Assembly (NCBI GenBank): GCA_029582265.1
Contig: CM055830.1
Location: 33,583,172-33,647,171, forward strand
Length of the DNA stretch: 64,000 nucleotides
From: Zoroaster sp. YZ-2022
Taxonomy: Eukaryota; Echinodermata; Asteroidea; Forcipulatida; Zoroasteridae
Reading direction: 5' to 3'
Shown here: piece by piece, positions 1 to 12,600 of the stretch
How the letters are laid out: each line of letters begins with the position of its first letter
How positions within the stretch are numbered: position 1 is the stretch's first letter
Notes under the pieces: generated by a model
Databases searched by the model: none
Told to the model about the DNA's origin: nothing
Seen by the model: the letters and a program-made list of their open reading frames with translations, nothing else
Program-made: the position numbers and the translations under genes

Positions 1-130
1 TATGTTCCCCTATTTTGGGATGAGGAACATAGGGTTGAGGGAACATAGGGCCTAATTTGGATTTTAAAAAAATGTTAGGCATTGAGGGAACATAGGGCTG
101 AGGGAACATAGGGCTGAGGGAACATAGGCA
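1..130. repeat. Short minisatellite
   Basis: Several copies of a roughly 16 bp unit (gagggaacatagggct) are interrupted by about 45 bp of unrelated sequence. The array probably continues left of the window. No coding potential is visible. Confidence 0.8.
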
Positions 131-835
131 TGACCCCGATATTTGTTGGTCAGAAATATACATGTAAATGTTATTTTGGGAAAGGTTTGTGAATATGATT
201 TCAAAAATGTTTATTATTAAACCACAATAGTGAAAAATCTGTCGCAATTGGTATCGCAAAATCTGCGATGTATTGTTTGAAATTCCATCGCAGATTGTCC
301 AAATTATGTCGCATTTTGCGATGCGATACAGGGGAAATCATTCACTGTGTACATGTATGTCTAATTTACAAAAATAGTTTTGCTGCCAACTTTTTGTAAA
401 AAAAAAAAAAAAAAAAAAAATTTAGTCAGTAAGACTTGTACTTTGTAGCTTTGCATGGTGAAAAGGATAAGTAAAGACTGTCTGCGGTCTTTACAGCAGC
501 TATGTTTATAATGATGAAACTTTTACCTATTCCTTGAAAAATAGTGTTGAAATAGACATACCTTATCAACTACCATGTTTGTCTATTCATTTATTTGTAT
601 TGTTTGTACTTTTTTATGGTAATATTTATTAATCGGTATGTCAAGCATACCAGTCCCGACTTTACTGATAAAATTTCCTTTTTCTCCTTTTCTATATATT
701 ACAATACACTTTTGTTTTCTCTACAATGTTTCTGAATTTTCAGATGGTAATGTATAATTTTGATGGCTGTTCGTCATTTAATAGTCCATTGAGGCAGGTT
801 TTGTGTGTGCTCGCCAAGCTCATGTACAACAATGC
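131..835. other. Gene-free flank
   Basis: AT-rich sequence with a poly-A run near 397-420, followed by a fragment (about 420-490) of a repeat that recurs near 16.5, 40.3, 42.3, 55.4 and 59.8 kb and carries the phrase agctttgcatggtgaaaa. The short open frames have no recognisable protein. I see no exon here. Confidence 0.5.
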
Positions 836-843
836 ACCCGCAC

Positions 844-1211
844 TAGGGCTGTGCCGGGTATCCGGATACCCGACCGAAACGGTCATTACCCGGTTCCATT
901 TTTCGGTTCCAATTACCCGTAAACGACTTTTTAAAATTCGGACTTAACATTGGTGCAAACAGAAATCTGTGACTCTTGAACAATGCACTTGTACAGACAA
1001 TTATCTTTAAATTCAAGAGATTACACTCCAATAAAGAAAAGATCGATAGTATGGTATCCTCTGTATTATAAAAGTCAATTTGTTACCATTTACAGTACAT
1101 GTATTTGTACACCACCAGAGGCGCATTTAAAAAAAAAAATGAAAACGGGTATCCGGGTATCCGAAGTTTCCAGGTTTCGGATCTAAAAATATCCGAAAAC
1201 ACACAGCCCTA
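844..1211. mobile_element. hAT-like MITE with 8 bp target duplication
   Basis: The element starts tagggctgtg and ends with the exact complement cacagcccta. It is flanked on both sides by acccgcac (836-843 and 1212-1219). An 8 bp target duplication plus a short inverted repeat is the hallmark of the hAT superfamily. Inner parts also pair (gggtatccggataccc-like ends). At 368 bp it encodes no transposase, so it is non-autonomous. Confidence 0.85.
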
Positions 1212-1219
1212 ACCCGCAC

Positions 1220-2821
1220 CAACAATGGCATTCATTTTGTTTTTACGCTCAAGTGATGAATTGAGATAAAACTCAAAGATTTCTTTAACATTAAATCTTG
1301 GATTCATTTCATTTAAAAAGAAATAGTGAAAAAGATACGTTGAATTCAAACTTTGCTGAGATGCATTGTACTTTTACTTTTAGTACGGAATTCAATTTAT
1401 GACTTTCAGCAGCTTCGCACAGCCTGGAAAACATCCTGAAGCAATTTATGAAATACTTTTATGTACATTTTTTCTGCATTGACTAGTCAATTAGCACATA
1501 TTTTGATATATTCTAGACATCATCGTAATACACGAAGGTGAAAGTCCTATAGGCTTGCTGCATGAACGATTTCCCCATTTAAGTTTAACGGTGGGACCAG
1601 TGCACAAATCATTTCGTACTTTAGTTTTATATTATGATTATGAATATGATTGAAAATAAAATACCAGTCATATCGACTTCTAACACGTCTGAAATCCCAA
1701 AAACAAAACAAACAACATTAAAATCTCGTTCTATATGTGATATTCAAGAAGTTTACTCGGTAACAAATTTATGAAATTATTTTTAACAACAAATTTAAAA
1801 CGTTCTTACTGATTGCTTCTCGACCACAACAAACACTGACAGCTGCAGCTGAAATTTTTACCTTGGTCTGGTTGCCGACCAAGAGCAAATTTTGGACAGT
1901 ACATATAGTGGAGTCGGGATTCAGATCATTGACGTTCATTTCAGCACGCGCGTCGTCTCGCAGCCAGGTGCTTTTTGTGTTAAATAAATGTAGCACGGTA
2001 CCCTATCCCGCCTGGCTATACGCATTTATAATAACACAAATCAGGGTACCTGTCATCGGCTGTTTATATTTAGATATTTATAATTTCCACTTGTTTGTTT
2101 TGAGATCTTTTGAGATATTTAAACAAATAAGTGTACTACACCTGGAGGTACCAGGGGTGTGTGGGGTCAAGTACCAGGGCTTATGGGGAAAGTGGCATAT
2201 AACCTAAAATTCCTATTGTGGGTGAACAAGGGCCAAGAGTTGCATTGGGAGGTGAGGTGGTGGGGGGGAGGCAAGGTATTTTTTTATTTCCCTTTTTTTC
2301 TTTTACTATCCTCATGTAGGCTGCGATCCCGTGTTGGGGGCAAGGGTTATTTTTCTTGAAAAATCTGAAAAAACCCCCCCAAAAACCCAGCAAAACCATA
2401 GTTTGACAGTCCCAAATATGGCAGAACCGACCGTTTTTTGTTTTCAAGTGACCATCTATTTTCAGATTTTGATCCCATGTATCCCCTTCCTTTCTGAATC
2501 TGCCCAAGCCTTGTCTTAAAATCCTTAAGGCACGAATATCTTATTCGACAGGAAATGGAATATCAATGGATATCAATGGACATCAATTTTTATTTTTATT
2601 TATTTATTTATTAATTAATTTTTTTTGGGTGTGGATGAGACAAATAAATGTATGGTACATTAACATGTCTGATAATTATCAGAAAGGAGGTTGGGGTAGG
2701 TAGGTCTGCCCCTCTTTCTAAAACCCACCTGTAGAGTTGTATAGCGCCCTCTATTGATACACAATGTTATTGATACTGATCCAAGATGGCTTTATGAGAA
2801 GTAATAAATCATTGAACCATA
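1220..2821. other. Intergenic, no gene seen
   Basis: Low-complexity, AT-rich sequence. Open frames around 1769-2519 on both strands overlap one another and show no family signature, signal peptide or clean splice pattern. I could not support any gene. Confidence 0.5.
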
Positions 2822-3131
2822 TCCCTCCTACTATAGCTGCACTTTAGTGGCAAGGAGCTATAGAGGTCAAAACCAGTCAACTGCCTGTTTTGACTGTTGA
2901 CCCAAATGTGCACACAGGGGCAGTTTTGACTGGTTTTTACTGTCATTTTGACCACCCTGAACAATACCAGACAATGCTTTTACCAGTCAAAAACGATCGA
3001 CTCATTTTGACCTGTAAATGTACTTACTACACGTGAGGTTTGACATTGTTCGAGTTTTAAGTGCACTAGATATACCTTGGCAAGTATATCAACATGTTGA
3101 CTGATTTTACCCCTTGTAGTAGTAGGAGGGA
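2822..3131. mobile_element. TA-flanked MITE, copy 1
   Basis: Inverted ends tccctcctacta / tagtaggaggga are bounded by TA on each side. The interior carries repeated 'ttttgactgg'-type phrases. A second copy lies at 10333-10634 in the SNAPC1 intron, where the right end has decayed. A TA target suggests a Tc1/mariner-type source, but no transposase is present. Confidence 0.75.
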
Positions 3132-3622
3132 TATTCAACAGATATTCGCTTCTAAACCCAAATTTAATCCCCCATCAAATGATCCAATGTATAACCATGG
3201 AGGTAGAATTCCATCTTTAAAGCCCCTTTCTATTGGTAATCTTAAAAAACATAAATAACCCTTTTTTTTTTTTAAATGTTAAACTTACTTGGTGTAAGGT
3301 TGATAATGGTACCAAATGCCCACCATAGATACAAACAATCTGAATGCATTTTCACTATTTTCTTGTTAATTACACAATAAGGTGAAACTGCCATATTTTG
3401 GTTTTTATACATAATTTCTTGAGTCTTATAAAGTAACGATCTATTTACATTCTATACTTTAAGTGTCTCACAGCTGTCTTGCCGTTTGAACTCTGCTATA
3501 CAATGTGTACAACATTTATCATACTGGATTGTAACAAATGTCACATGGGCACAGGTGACTCTATTTGAACTTTGCCGTATATCATTTGTCCCACTTGATA
3601 AGTAAAAACAGACAGTCACAAT
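3132..3622. other. 3' flank of SNAPC1 with interspersed repeat
   Basis: The stretch from about 3213 matches a repeat seen again near 40.79, 42.81, 53.52 and 58.04 kb (starts ttaaag, a 'ctattggta' phrase, then 'acttggtgtaa..gttgat'). No canonical AATAAA for the minus-strand gene was found close to its stop codon. Confidence 0.45.
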
Positions 3623-6600
3623 TTATCTCTTGTTTGTACCCCTTGTTCTTGCTCCAGTCCCACCTCCGCGAATTTTAAGAGTTGTGTTGCGCCGTGGTGT
3701 TCGAATTGGTCTTCCCGGAGGCAAAATGTTTCCTTGCTCTCTGGATGGTGAACTTCCTCTAGGTTGTGACCCATGACCTTTACATGATGGCCTTTGATCT
3801 CTAGGTGATAACTCTTCACCTGGTGGTAATGTTCTTTGACCATTTGTCTCAACATTCTTTGGTGAAGGTGAACTTTGTTCAGTTTGTGAATTCGGACCCA
3901 TTTGTGATGACCTTTGATCTGGGGACAATGTTTTTTGATCTTTCGTCCCTGCAGGCTTTGGCTTTTTTGAAGGGGTGGAAGATGCGCTTTTGTTTCTGGT
4001 GCTATTTCTTTGTGTTCTACCACTTTGTGGTTCTTTCTCTTCACAAACTTTGGAACGCTCATTTTTTGTTTCTTTCTTATTCATCTTTTCAGAGCTTTTA
4101 CACTTCTTCTTTGGGGTGATTTCTGAAGATAAATTCCTCTCCATATTTGCTGATGAAGTGTCCTTTCTTGGCCTGCCCTGTTTTTTTTCTTGCTTATTTA
4201 TCTTTTCAGAGCATTTTAACTTCTTCTTTGGGCTTACTTCAGGAGATGAATTCCTCTCCGGAGTTCCTGATGAAGATTCCTTTCTCAGCCTGCCACGTTT
4301 TCTGTTTGTCTCCATTCCCATTGTCTTTCCAGGAGTTTCGGAGCCCTTAGCTTTCTTCGGTGTATGCTTCTTGAGAGATGGTGCTGTGAGACTTTTTGTC
4401 CTCTTACTGGACGCTGCTGCTGCTGCTGTTTTGGGGCTTGGAGAAGCAAAAATTGGCTCTTCAGAACTTGAATGCTTCTGTGCTTTCTTCATAACAGGTG
4501 TCCTGGTCTCGTCGTCATGCGACATACCAGATGACTTTGCTCGCTGGTGTGGTATTTCAGTTTTATCAGACAGCCTTGTCATTCGATCTTGTGCTGCTAC
4601 TGAGATATCAGATACATCATTGTCATTGGCTGGTATGTGCTCTGAAAACTCTGTATCTGCAGTTGATGCTCCATCTTCTGTATTGGATTCATCTTTCGTG
4701 CTTTTTATTCTTTTTGGTGATTTGGACAATCTCTTGCCTTTTTTCGGTGTGCCTTTGCATTTCTTGTCATTATGTGGAGTCCATGTCTGGTCCGATGAAT
4801 CATCTTCATAGATTTCTGTCAAAGACTGATTGCCAACTCTTCTCCGCTGGCCGTCTCGCTTCAAACGCTCACCTTCACCTCTTGGCTTTTTGACCTTTGA
4901 CTTTTTGGGTGTCTGTTTAGTCCGTTTAGGTGGTGATTCTGCAGCCTGTTGGCGATGGCGTCTTGATTTGCTTGTCTAAAAGGAGAAACGGAAGGAGGTA
5001 GAAGCATAAAATACAAATAAAAAAGTCTACATTTAAGAATAATACTATTTATAGGTAGGATTTGAACCTCTGCATAGTGGAAGTACAGTAGGAATAAGGT
5101 TTGCGGTAGCACCAAGAAATAATCTCTTAGGAGCTGAACTGTTGATTCTTAACAACGGTTCTTCTCAGAACTACATGTAATAATTACAACTACTAAAAAA
5201 TTAGACTTTAACATCGTGCTACTGCAAACCTAGCCTGAAGATCGGACGTCACGCTTTGAGCTAGAGTCGCGTGAATTAAACCAGATCCTGGCCGTGCGGC
5301 CACCATATTTTCCCCGATGTTCAACTTTGACCTTGGTTGGTAGCTAGTGCACGAGTCTCGAAGCGTGACGTCAGATCTTCAGCACAACGTATCCAATGAA
5401 ACCCCTTGAATGGTAATTGGAGCCTGTCTATATCCTTGATGTAGGAAAAAGGCAGGGGACCAGTCTACTGCAAACCTTACTCCTACTGTACTAATAATAA
5501 ACCTTTTCTTATTGACCAATTAACCCAACAATCGGTAATCTTCGTAAGCCTTATTTGCATATATTGATCACATGAATAGCAGTGTTTTGTAATTTTCTTT
5601 CTTTGATGAAAGTATTTCAGAAAGAATATCTCTCTGGATGATTGAAACTTGTACTAACTTTACACCTAGTAAGTTTTAAATAACAATTTGTTAATCTGAC
5701 AATCTGGAAGTTACTTTCCCTTTAAATAAAAAGTGTGTTTTTTCACATTATTTTTGCCCGGTCTGTTGGATCAGATGAAATGACATAAAAATACAATATT
5801 TACAAAAAGCCATGTTAGAAATTTCCCAAACTTGCTTTGATTTAAACCTGAAAGTATGATTAATAAACAAGAATGGATCAAAATAACGCCCAATGAGAGC
5901 GGGAGAACCTCTTGAATACCTTTGCAACTGTGGAGTAGGAACGATTCTTAATCTGCGATATTCTTGAGCCATGGTTTTCAGTATCAGGATCACTTGATTC
6001 TGTCGTCTGGTTTGCTCCCCTGTTTGCTTCAAAATCTGCTTCAAGCTTCTCAAATCTAGACAAAGGCACAGATATAATGAAGCACAATATTTATTAAAGC
6101 TCTTTAAAGGGACAGTATCATCACGATCAGAGCAGACTTTCAACAGGGCATGGAATCAGTGTCCTTGTTTATGATAAACACAGTGACTGAAAATTACTGG
6201 CTCATTTATGCAGCAGCAACGGTAATATGACCTTATCATGTCGGGTATTATTTTCAGTTACTGAGTTAATCTAAAGCTACCACTCTGATTCCATGCCCTG
6301 TTGATCGTGACGATACTGCCCCTTTAATACTGTTGGTTTTCTTGAACAACATGAATGATCAGTTTTACATAAAACATACTTTGTGTAACGTTGCTGATGG
6401 TATTGAAATATTTCTATTGTTTAGGTAAAATACATGAAATAATTTCGAAAATAAATGTGTCATCTGAAGACAACAATTACATATATTGTAATGTACATTT
6501 CTTCTATCACATCTAATATTGTACATTGGTATACTTTTTGATTTGTCGCATTATGGAAATAATTGTCAATTTGAAATGAATTTAAAAAAAACAAACAAAA

Positions 6601-9600
6601 AAAACATAAATTTTTTTTACAACAAATTGGCAATCCTCGTTCGTATGTTTTACAAGGGCGTCCAAATATGATAATCTGAAAAAAACATCAATATTTTAAT
6701 GAATGATTTTAATTTGAGTGAACCTGAGATTGTACAGAGGATGTGATGGGAAATTTTTCCTTAAAAGGGCTCACAGCCCAATTACATGGAGTTGCTTAGC
6801 AAAATTTTGCTGACAGCCTGCCAGTAGCAATATACATTATGAGACAATTTGGCTGGTAACCTATTTTTGCCAAGCTCAGTATATTTATGTGCTTAGCTCT
6901 AAAACATTTTCCCCACGCCATTTGGTGTGCACTACTGCCTTCACTTGAGTTGTATACCTTTTGACTATGTACTCTGTGATGGACTCTCGCACTACCATCA
7001 ACGATGTGTTGTCATGGAGACCAAGGTCGACCTTTATCTTTTGGTACTGCTCATGCAATTCATGATTGACCTGCATTAATCAATAACAGAGCGAGAGAAA
7101 TAAATTTCAATGGAAATTATTTTGCTTTGTAAAAACCAGCACTAACAATGACGAATACAAGATAATAAATTACTGCTATACTGCAGTGATGGTACCTGTC
7201 AACAAATATTACAGTTTGAATATCCAAAGAAAGGGAAGCTGGGGTTGTATTTCATGATGAACATTCAAAGGACAGGTTAATGAAAAACCCTCCAAAGGAT
7301 TTTTATTTGCATTTAATAATGAAATTCTTGCGTCAAGGATATAAATAATTTATTTGATATTTCTGCCCTACACTGACAAATACTGTAAAACTGGTAATTT
7401 TCGCGCAACATTTATTTTCGCGCTTTTCGAGTAACGATTTAAAAACACGCGAATTTATTACCCGCCCGGTGGATTGGCAAGTTACTAATATTTTCTTTGT
7501 TTACCTCTACCCCCGGCCCCGTAATGAAGACGTACCTACATACATGTACATACATGTATATAAGCATTGTGCATAGCGCCGGTGCACGACTTCGGCACTA
7601 TAATTAGGTCACCTTTTGAAGTGGTAAATACGTGTCAACCACATCGTGTGCATTGTACTACAAGTCAAATATTTACCGTGCGCGAAAGCAACAACCTGCG
7701 AATGTGTCGGTAGGGTGGCTGAGCGCGAAAAATTACTCGCGTGAAAATTACCAGTTTTACAGTAGTATGAAAATGTATAAAGCACTGTAAACTCAGGTAC
7801 ATGGACAAAGGTTATGCATTGGAAAGACTGCCATGGGGGGGGGGGGCGGATGGGTCACTGGCATTGGAATAATTCAGGGCATTTTGTTATTTTCCTGTCA
7901 TGTCAAATTCAGTAATAATCTTACTGTCAGCCAGGTTGAACTTTTATTTGGCATAAACATATAGTTATTGCATGCAGCAATAATTCAATAAAACATTTCA
8001 AGGTCTTTATATATTCATATTTGGGTGAGCTTGGCTAGAAGTGTAGTCACCTCTAGCTGTTAGTTGGCTGATAGCTGATCCCTTCAAGAACTGTAACCCC
8101 CTAGCTGTTTGGCTAATAACCTTCCTGAATCCACCAAAATCCAACACCATGCAGTCACACTACTGCTCAAATGTTTTACTTGGATGGAATTGGGACACCC
8201 GGCCCCATGTAAAATATCCCTGCATGGGCTATACAGTTCTGAGTACATGTCATAAAAATACAACACATACAGCTGTTGGAGTTGGATGGGTTTGGGCTTG
8301 TTAGGATACTTTAAACTGACACATTTCACAAATGATTTATAGTAAATTCACCTTCCTTCACATGAAATATGATACAACAGATGTTGCTCAGTATTTTTTG
8401 AGGTAAGGCCAAAAAAATGTCTCCAGTTTCTGTTTATCAGTCAGCGTCAAAAGTGGTGCGGTGACTCGTTTTTTTTGTTTTCCCCGGCCATCTTTTTTTT
8501 CCCCAACAGGGTAATACGTGATACATTGTATATGCGGGGGACCAAATTTCCCATATACAAAGTATGGTGGATAAGAGATGCCTCAAAAATCGGGCAAACG
8601 TTCATAATCATACCCCTATGTGAAAAAGTCATTTAAAACACAGCACGGCAGTATTCCAATCGATACAGCAATTTTGGCTGCAATTGGACATCGTTTCATA
8701 GCAAAAAAAAAAAAGAAGAAAATAAAAAATGCTGATGCACGGGTCTGAGGCGACCTGTGCGGAGACCAGAAACCGGACACTTTTTTTTGGCCTAATTACA
8801 AATGGTGTATGCACCTTTAAACTTTTTTTTCAATAACAAGACTGAGGACAACACCTGCCTTACCGGATATGTTTATACTAAGGGGAATCTGGGCTATGGA
8901 CAAGCCCTGTGTTTTGTTTTTACTAAACTTCAACTGACACATTTCTTGGGAGTTTCTTGTTACTAAATTTAGTCATGTCCAAGTAAAGTGCAAAAATGCA
9001 GAACCATAACTTGGCAGTTTCCAAAAAAAAAAAATCTGACCTCGGGCAATTTTCTCCTCATTGTTTTTCCAGATATACTGCTCTTGAGGTGATTTACCAT
9101 GTTTTGCCAAATTTTTTTTGGTATGACTCATGAAAAAATTAAAAAGAACCACATGCTTCAGGTGTAAACAAGGACAAATGATGAATTTGTGTTTGCTATG
9201 CAGCCCAGTGCATTTTTAGATCTTCATTTATGGTCAAAAATAAAAGCTGCTTCTCAGGTAGGTTGCCAAGAAAAGCAATTGCGTGACTCATGAGAAAATG
9301 AATAAGAAACATATGCTTCAGTTGGAAACAAGGAAAGACGATGACTTTGTCTTTGATGAACAGCCTATTTCAATGTTGATTTTTGATAGTTGTTTTGATC
9401 TAAATCTAGAAAACTGACAGGTGGCATTCCAGTGCCAGTGGGTTTTACCATCTAACAATAAATCACAACCAGAGGGAATTGCCAATCATTCTGCAAACAA
9501 ACCACTGGAGTTCAAAATGGGTGGAGCTTCAGATTTAAAGGGGCTAAGAAATGAAATTATACAAAGCTGTGTTTCACTCCTATCCCTGCTTTTGGAAATA

Positions 9601-12600
9601 AATATTTGTTTTAATTTATTTTATGTTACACCATCTCATGGCAAAAAACAATGAGGTCGCCAACCAACAACGTTCCTGAGCTACATCCAAAAACTGCTTG
9701 GAGATTCGGAAGGGATGCTGACGCCAGCTATGATCTCAGAAATATGGACAATACTTGTGGTTGCCTGCACAGCAGCAAAACGATGATGATGATGATGATG
9801 ATGTTATATGCAGTGATGATTGAGTGTACCTTTATTATATCAAACAAAATTATCATGACTCCTTATCCTTGACACATGGGGGCGCTGTTTTGTAAATACA
9901 TAATAACACAAAAAACTAACAGTTTGTTCTTTCTAAAAAATGTGAAGACCTATTGTGAGAGTTCAATTGTATGCTGTTGTACCTTTAAGTGATTTCTTGG
10001 CAGGGGAATCATAATTCAGAAAGGTGGCAGTAAATTTGTCCCCTGTCATCCTCAATCCGTCACCAGCCAATTACAGCAATAGTGAAGAATCACAGAATGC
10101 TGGTGTAATGGTTGGTATATAAAGGAGAGACAATCACTGGCTCCCCAGTGCATTAAATCACTCTGGGTGATGGGAAACTGGAAAGAACATTCTTTATAGG
10201 AATCCTTTAAAAAAATTTCCTGTCTTGACTGAATGATCGAAACAGAAAGTCTTGGAGTGGAACTTCTTTCTGGTGAGTTCGTTGCAGTATTTTGTTATTT
10301 TATCTTTGAGAGCTGGGGTTGTCAAAATTAATTCCCTCCTACTCTAGCTGAACTTCTGTGGCAAGTAGCTATAGTGGTCAAAATCAGTCAACTGAGTGTT
10401 TTTGACTGTTGAACCAACTGTGCACACAGGGGCATTTTTGACTGGTTTTGACTTTCATTTTGATCACCATCAACAATACAAGACAATGCTTTTACCAGTC
10501 AAGAACGGTCGACTCATTTCGACCTGTAAATTTACTCACTACACACGTAATGTTTGACAGTGTTCGACTTTTAAGTGCACTAGATTTACCTTGGCAAGTA
10601 TATCAACATTTTAACTGATTTTGACACTTGCAGTCATACAAGGGTTAACTTAAATTTCATGGTAGCCATCAGGACCAGTAATAACTGAAATATACAAATC
10701 ATCATGACTTGTTCTCTTATTTCAAAGTAAACAACAACAAAATGTCCACATTTTCTTTTAGTGTTTTCAGTAAAACTTGAGAATGCATTTTCACACTTTT
10801 TTCATGACATTGTAGTGAGCTGAAACATTTTCTTAAAGGGAGGGAGGGAGGGAGGGATTAGCAAATACCAGATTAATAAATTAACAAAATATTTTATAAA
10901 TCCTTAGTTGGTGTAAAGTTGGTACACAGAGCATTCCTCTTAAAAATGTTTCATCTGAAGTGTTTTCATCTTAGAAATTGTTATGTCAAATTTGTGCAAA
11001 TTTGTCAAACTCGATCCTTGGGACTCAGATACAAGGTTTGGTGACTCGGACCTGGAGGCAAAATGGCTTTAAACCCATAGAAGGTTGCTCAGTAGGAATA
11101 AATATTGCAAAATATTATTGTTTCTTTTAAATTTTGATACTAATGCAAAAAATACAAATTGTTAGAATCGCCAAGGTAAAACATTTATTTAAAACATTGA
11201 GTCATCTGAATTCAATAATTTTGTATATTGGTTAAATATTAATTTTTAAAAGACTTGTGACTCGGACGAAAACCATCATTTCTTGAGACTCTACACTGAC
11301 TCGGCCTCAAAGTAAACTCAACACAGTCTTGCAAGTACATGTACCTGTCTGACTTTTTATGAATAACGGCGGGATATTTACGTCAGACAAATTTCTACTC
11401 TGCTTGTGCCAATTTTACAGAACTCAGTTTGACATGACCCAGCATTGAACCTGTGCACCTTCAAGGGAAGGTACAACATTGGCAATGTTGGCAAAACTGC
11501 TTCTATTGGTTCTTAAAGATGTCCATTAACCCTAACCCCCTACAGAGATTTCACAGACACCCTGCTGAATGCAACAAAATGCAAAAACAGAAAAGTGTGC
11601 AGCCCGCTCATTTCAATGGAAAACAAAACCCACAAGCTAGAACAATGATTCTTTTGTTCTCTGCTGCAAGATGCAGCAACTTTTGACATTTGTGTCATCT
11701 TGTTGCACTGAGTATGTTGCAAGTTTCAGCTCAATGCCAAAGTCATGAGAAATATGTCGCATAACAAACATTCACAATTTTAACAGAAAAAATATGGAGC
11801 AAAAAGTTGCAGACGGCAACTTTTATTTAAATGTGTATATTTGTATGTTTTATCTGAAATGAGAACTTTAGACCAAACACCTTTCTAGAGTAATTGGGAC
11901 CTTATACGAACTTCAGTTAGCTGACCAATAACCAATGTTGTACCTTCCCTTTAATTGTTAAAAGGGGTGTACATGTGGTTAAGACATGGAGAAAAATATA
12001 GTATGTACATGATGGGAAAGTCTCTGTTTTCTGGTCTCCGCGCGTGTCGCCTCAGACCTTCGCGTCGGCATTTTTAATTGCAACCAAAATTGCTGGATTG
12101 ATTGAAATTCTGCCGTGCTGTGTTTTAAATGACTTTTTCACATATGGGTATGAATGTTTGCCCGATTTGTGAGGCCTTTCTTATCCACCATACTTTGTAT
12201 GGGAAATTTGGTCACCGCATATACCTGTATCACATATTTCCCCATTGGAAAAAAAAAAAGATTACCAAAAAAAAAGAAAAGAAAAAAAAAAGTGCGTCAC
12301 GCACCGATTTTGAAGCCGACCGATGACCAGAAACTGCCTTTTTACCTAAACTCAGACATCACAAAAAGCCTTATCCAATCAAGGGGAAGGGGGGGGGGGG
12401 GGAGTATTATTGAATTTATAAGTACTTGAACCCCTCTGGGAAAAATAAAATTCCACAGAAACCTCAAATATATGGAATGTAAACCACAGAGGACTGAAGG
12501 CCATTTACACTAAGTAAATATTGTAACAGGGGACAGCATCACCATCAGAGCAGTCTCTCAACAGGACATGGAATCCGTACACAGTGACTGAAATTTACTG

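Noticed and set aside
1769..2519. A small gene on either strand
   Set aside because: The open frames overlap on both strands, have no known domain and include homopolymer runs.
3616..4811. Long overlapping frames opposite to or out of phase with the last SNAPC1 exon (148 residues minus strand, 278 residues plus strand)
   Set aside because: The exon is low-complexity and Lys/Ser-rich, which leaves other frames open by chance. Only the SNAPC1 frame continues correctly through the upstream splice.
9421..9872. Two adjacent plus-strand frames of 77 and 73 residues
   Set aside because: No family signature; the second ends in an ATG-triplet microsatellite (ATG repeats read as poly-Met).
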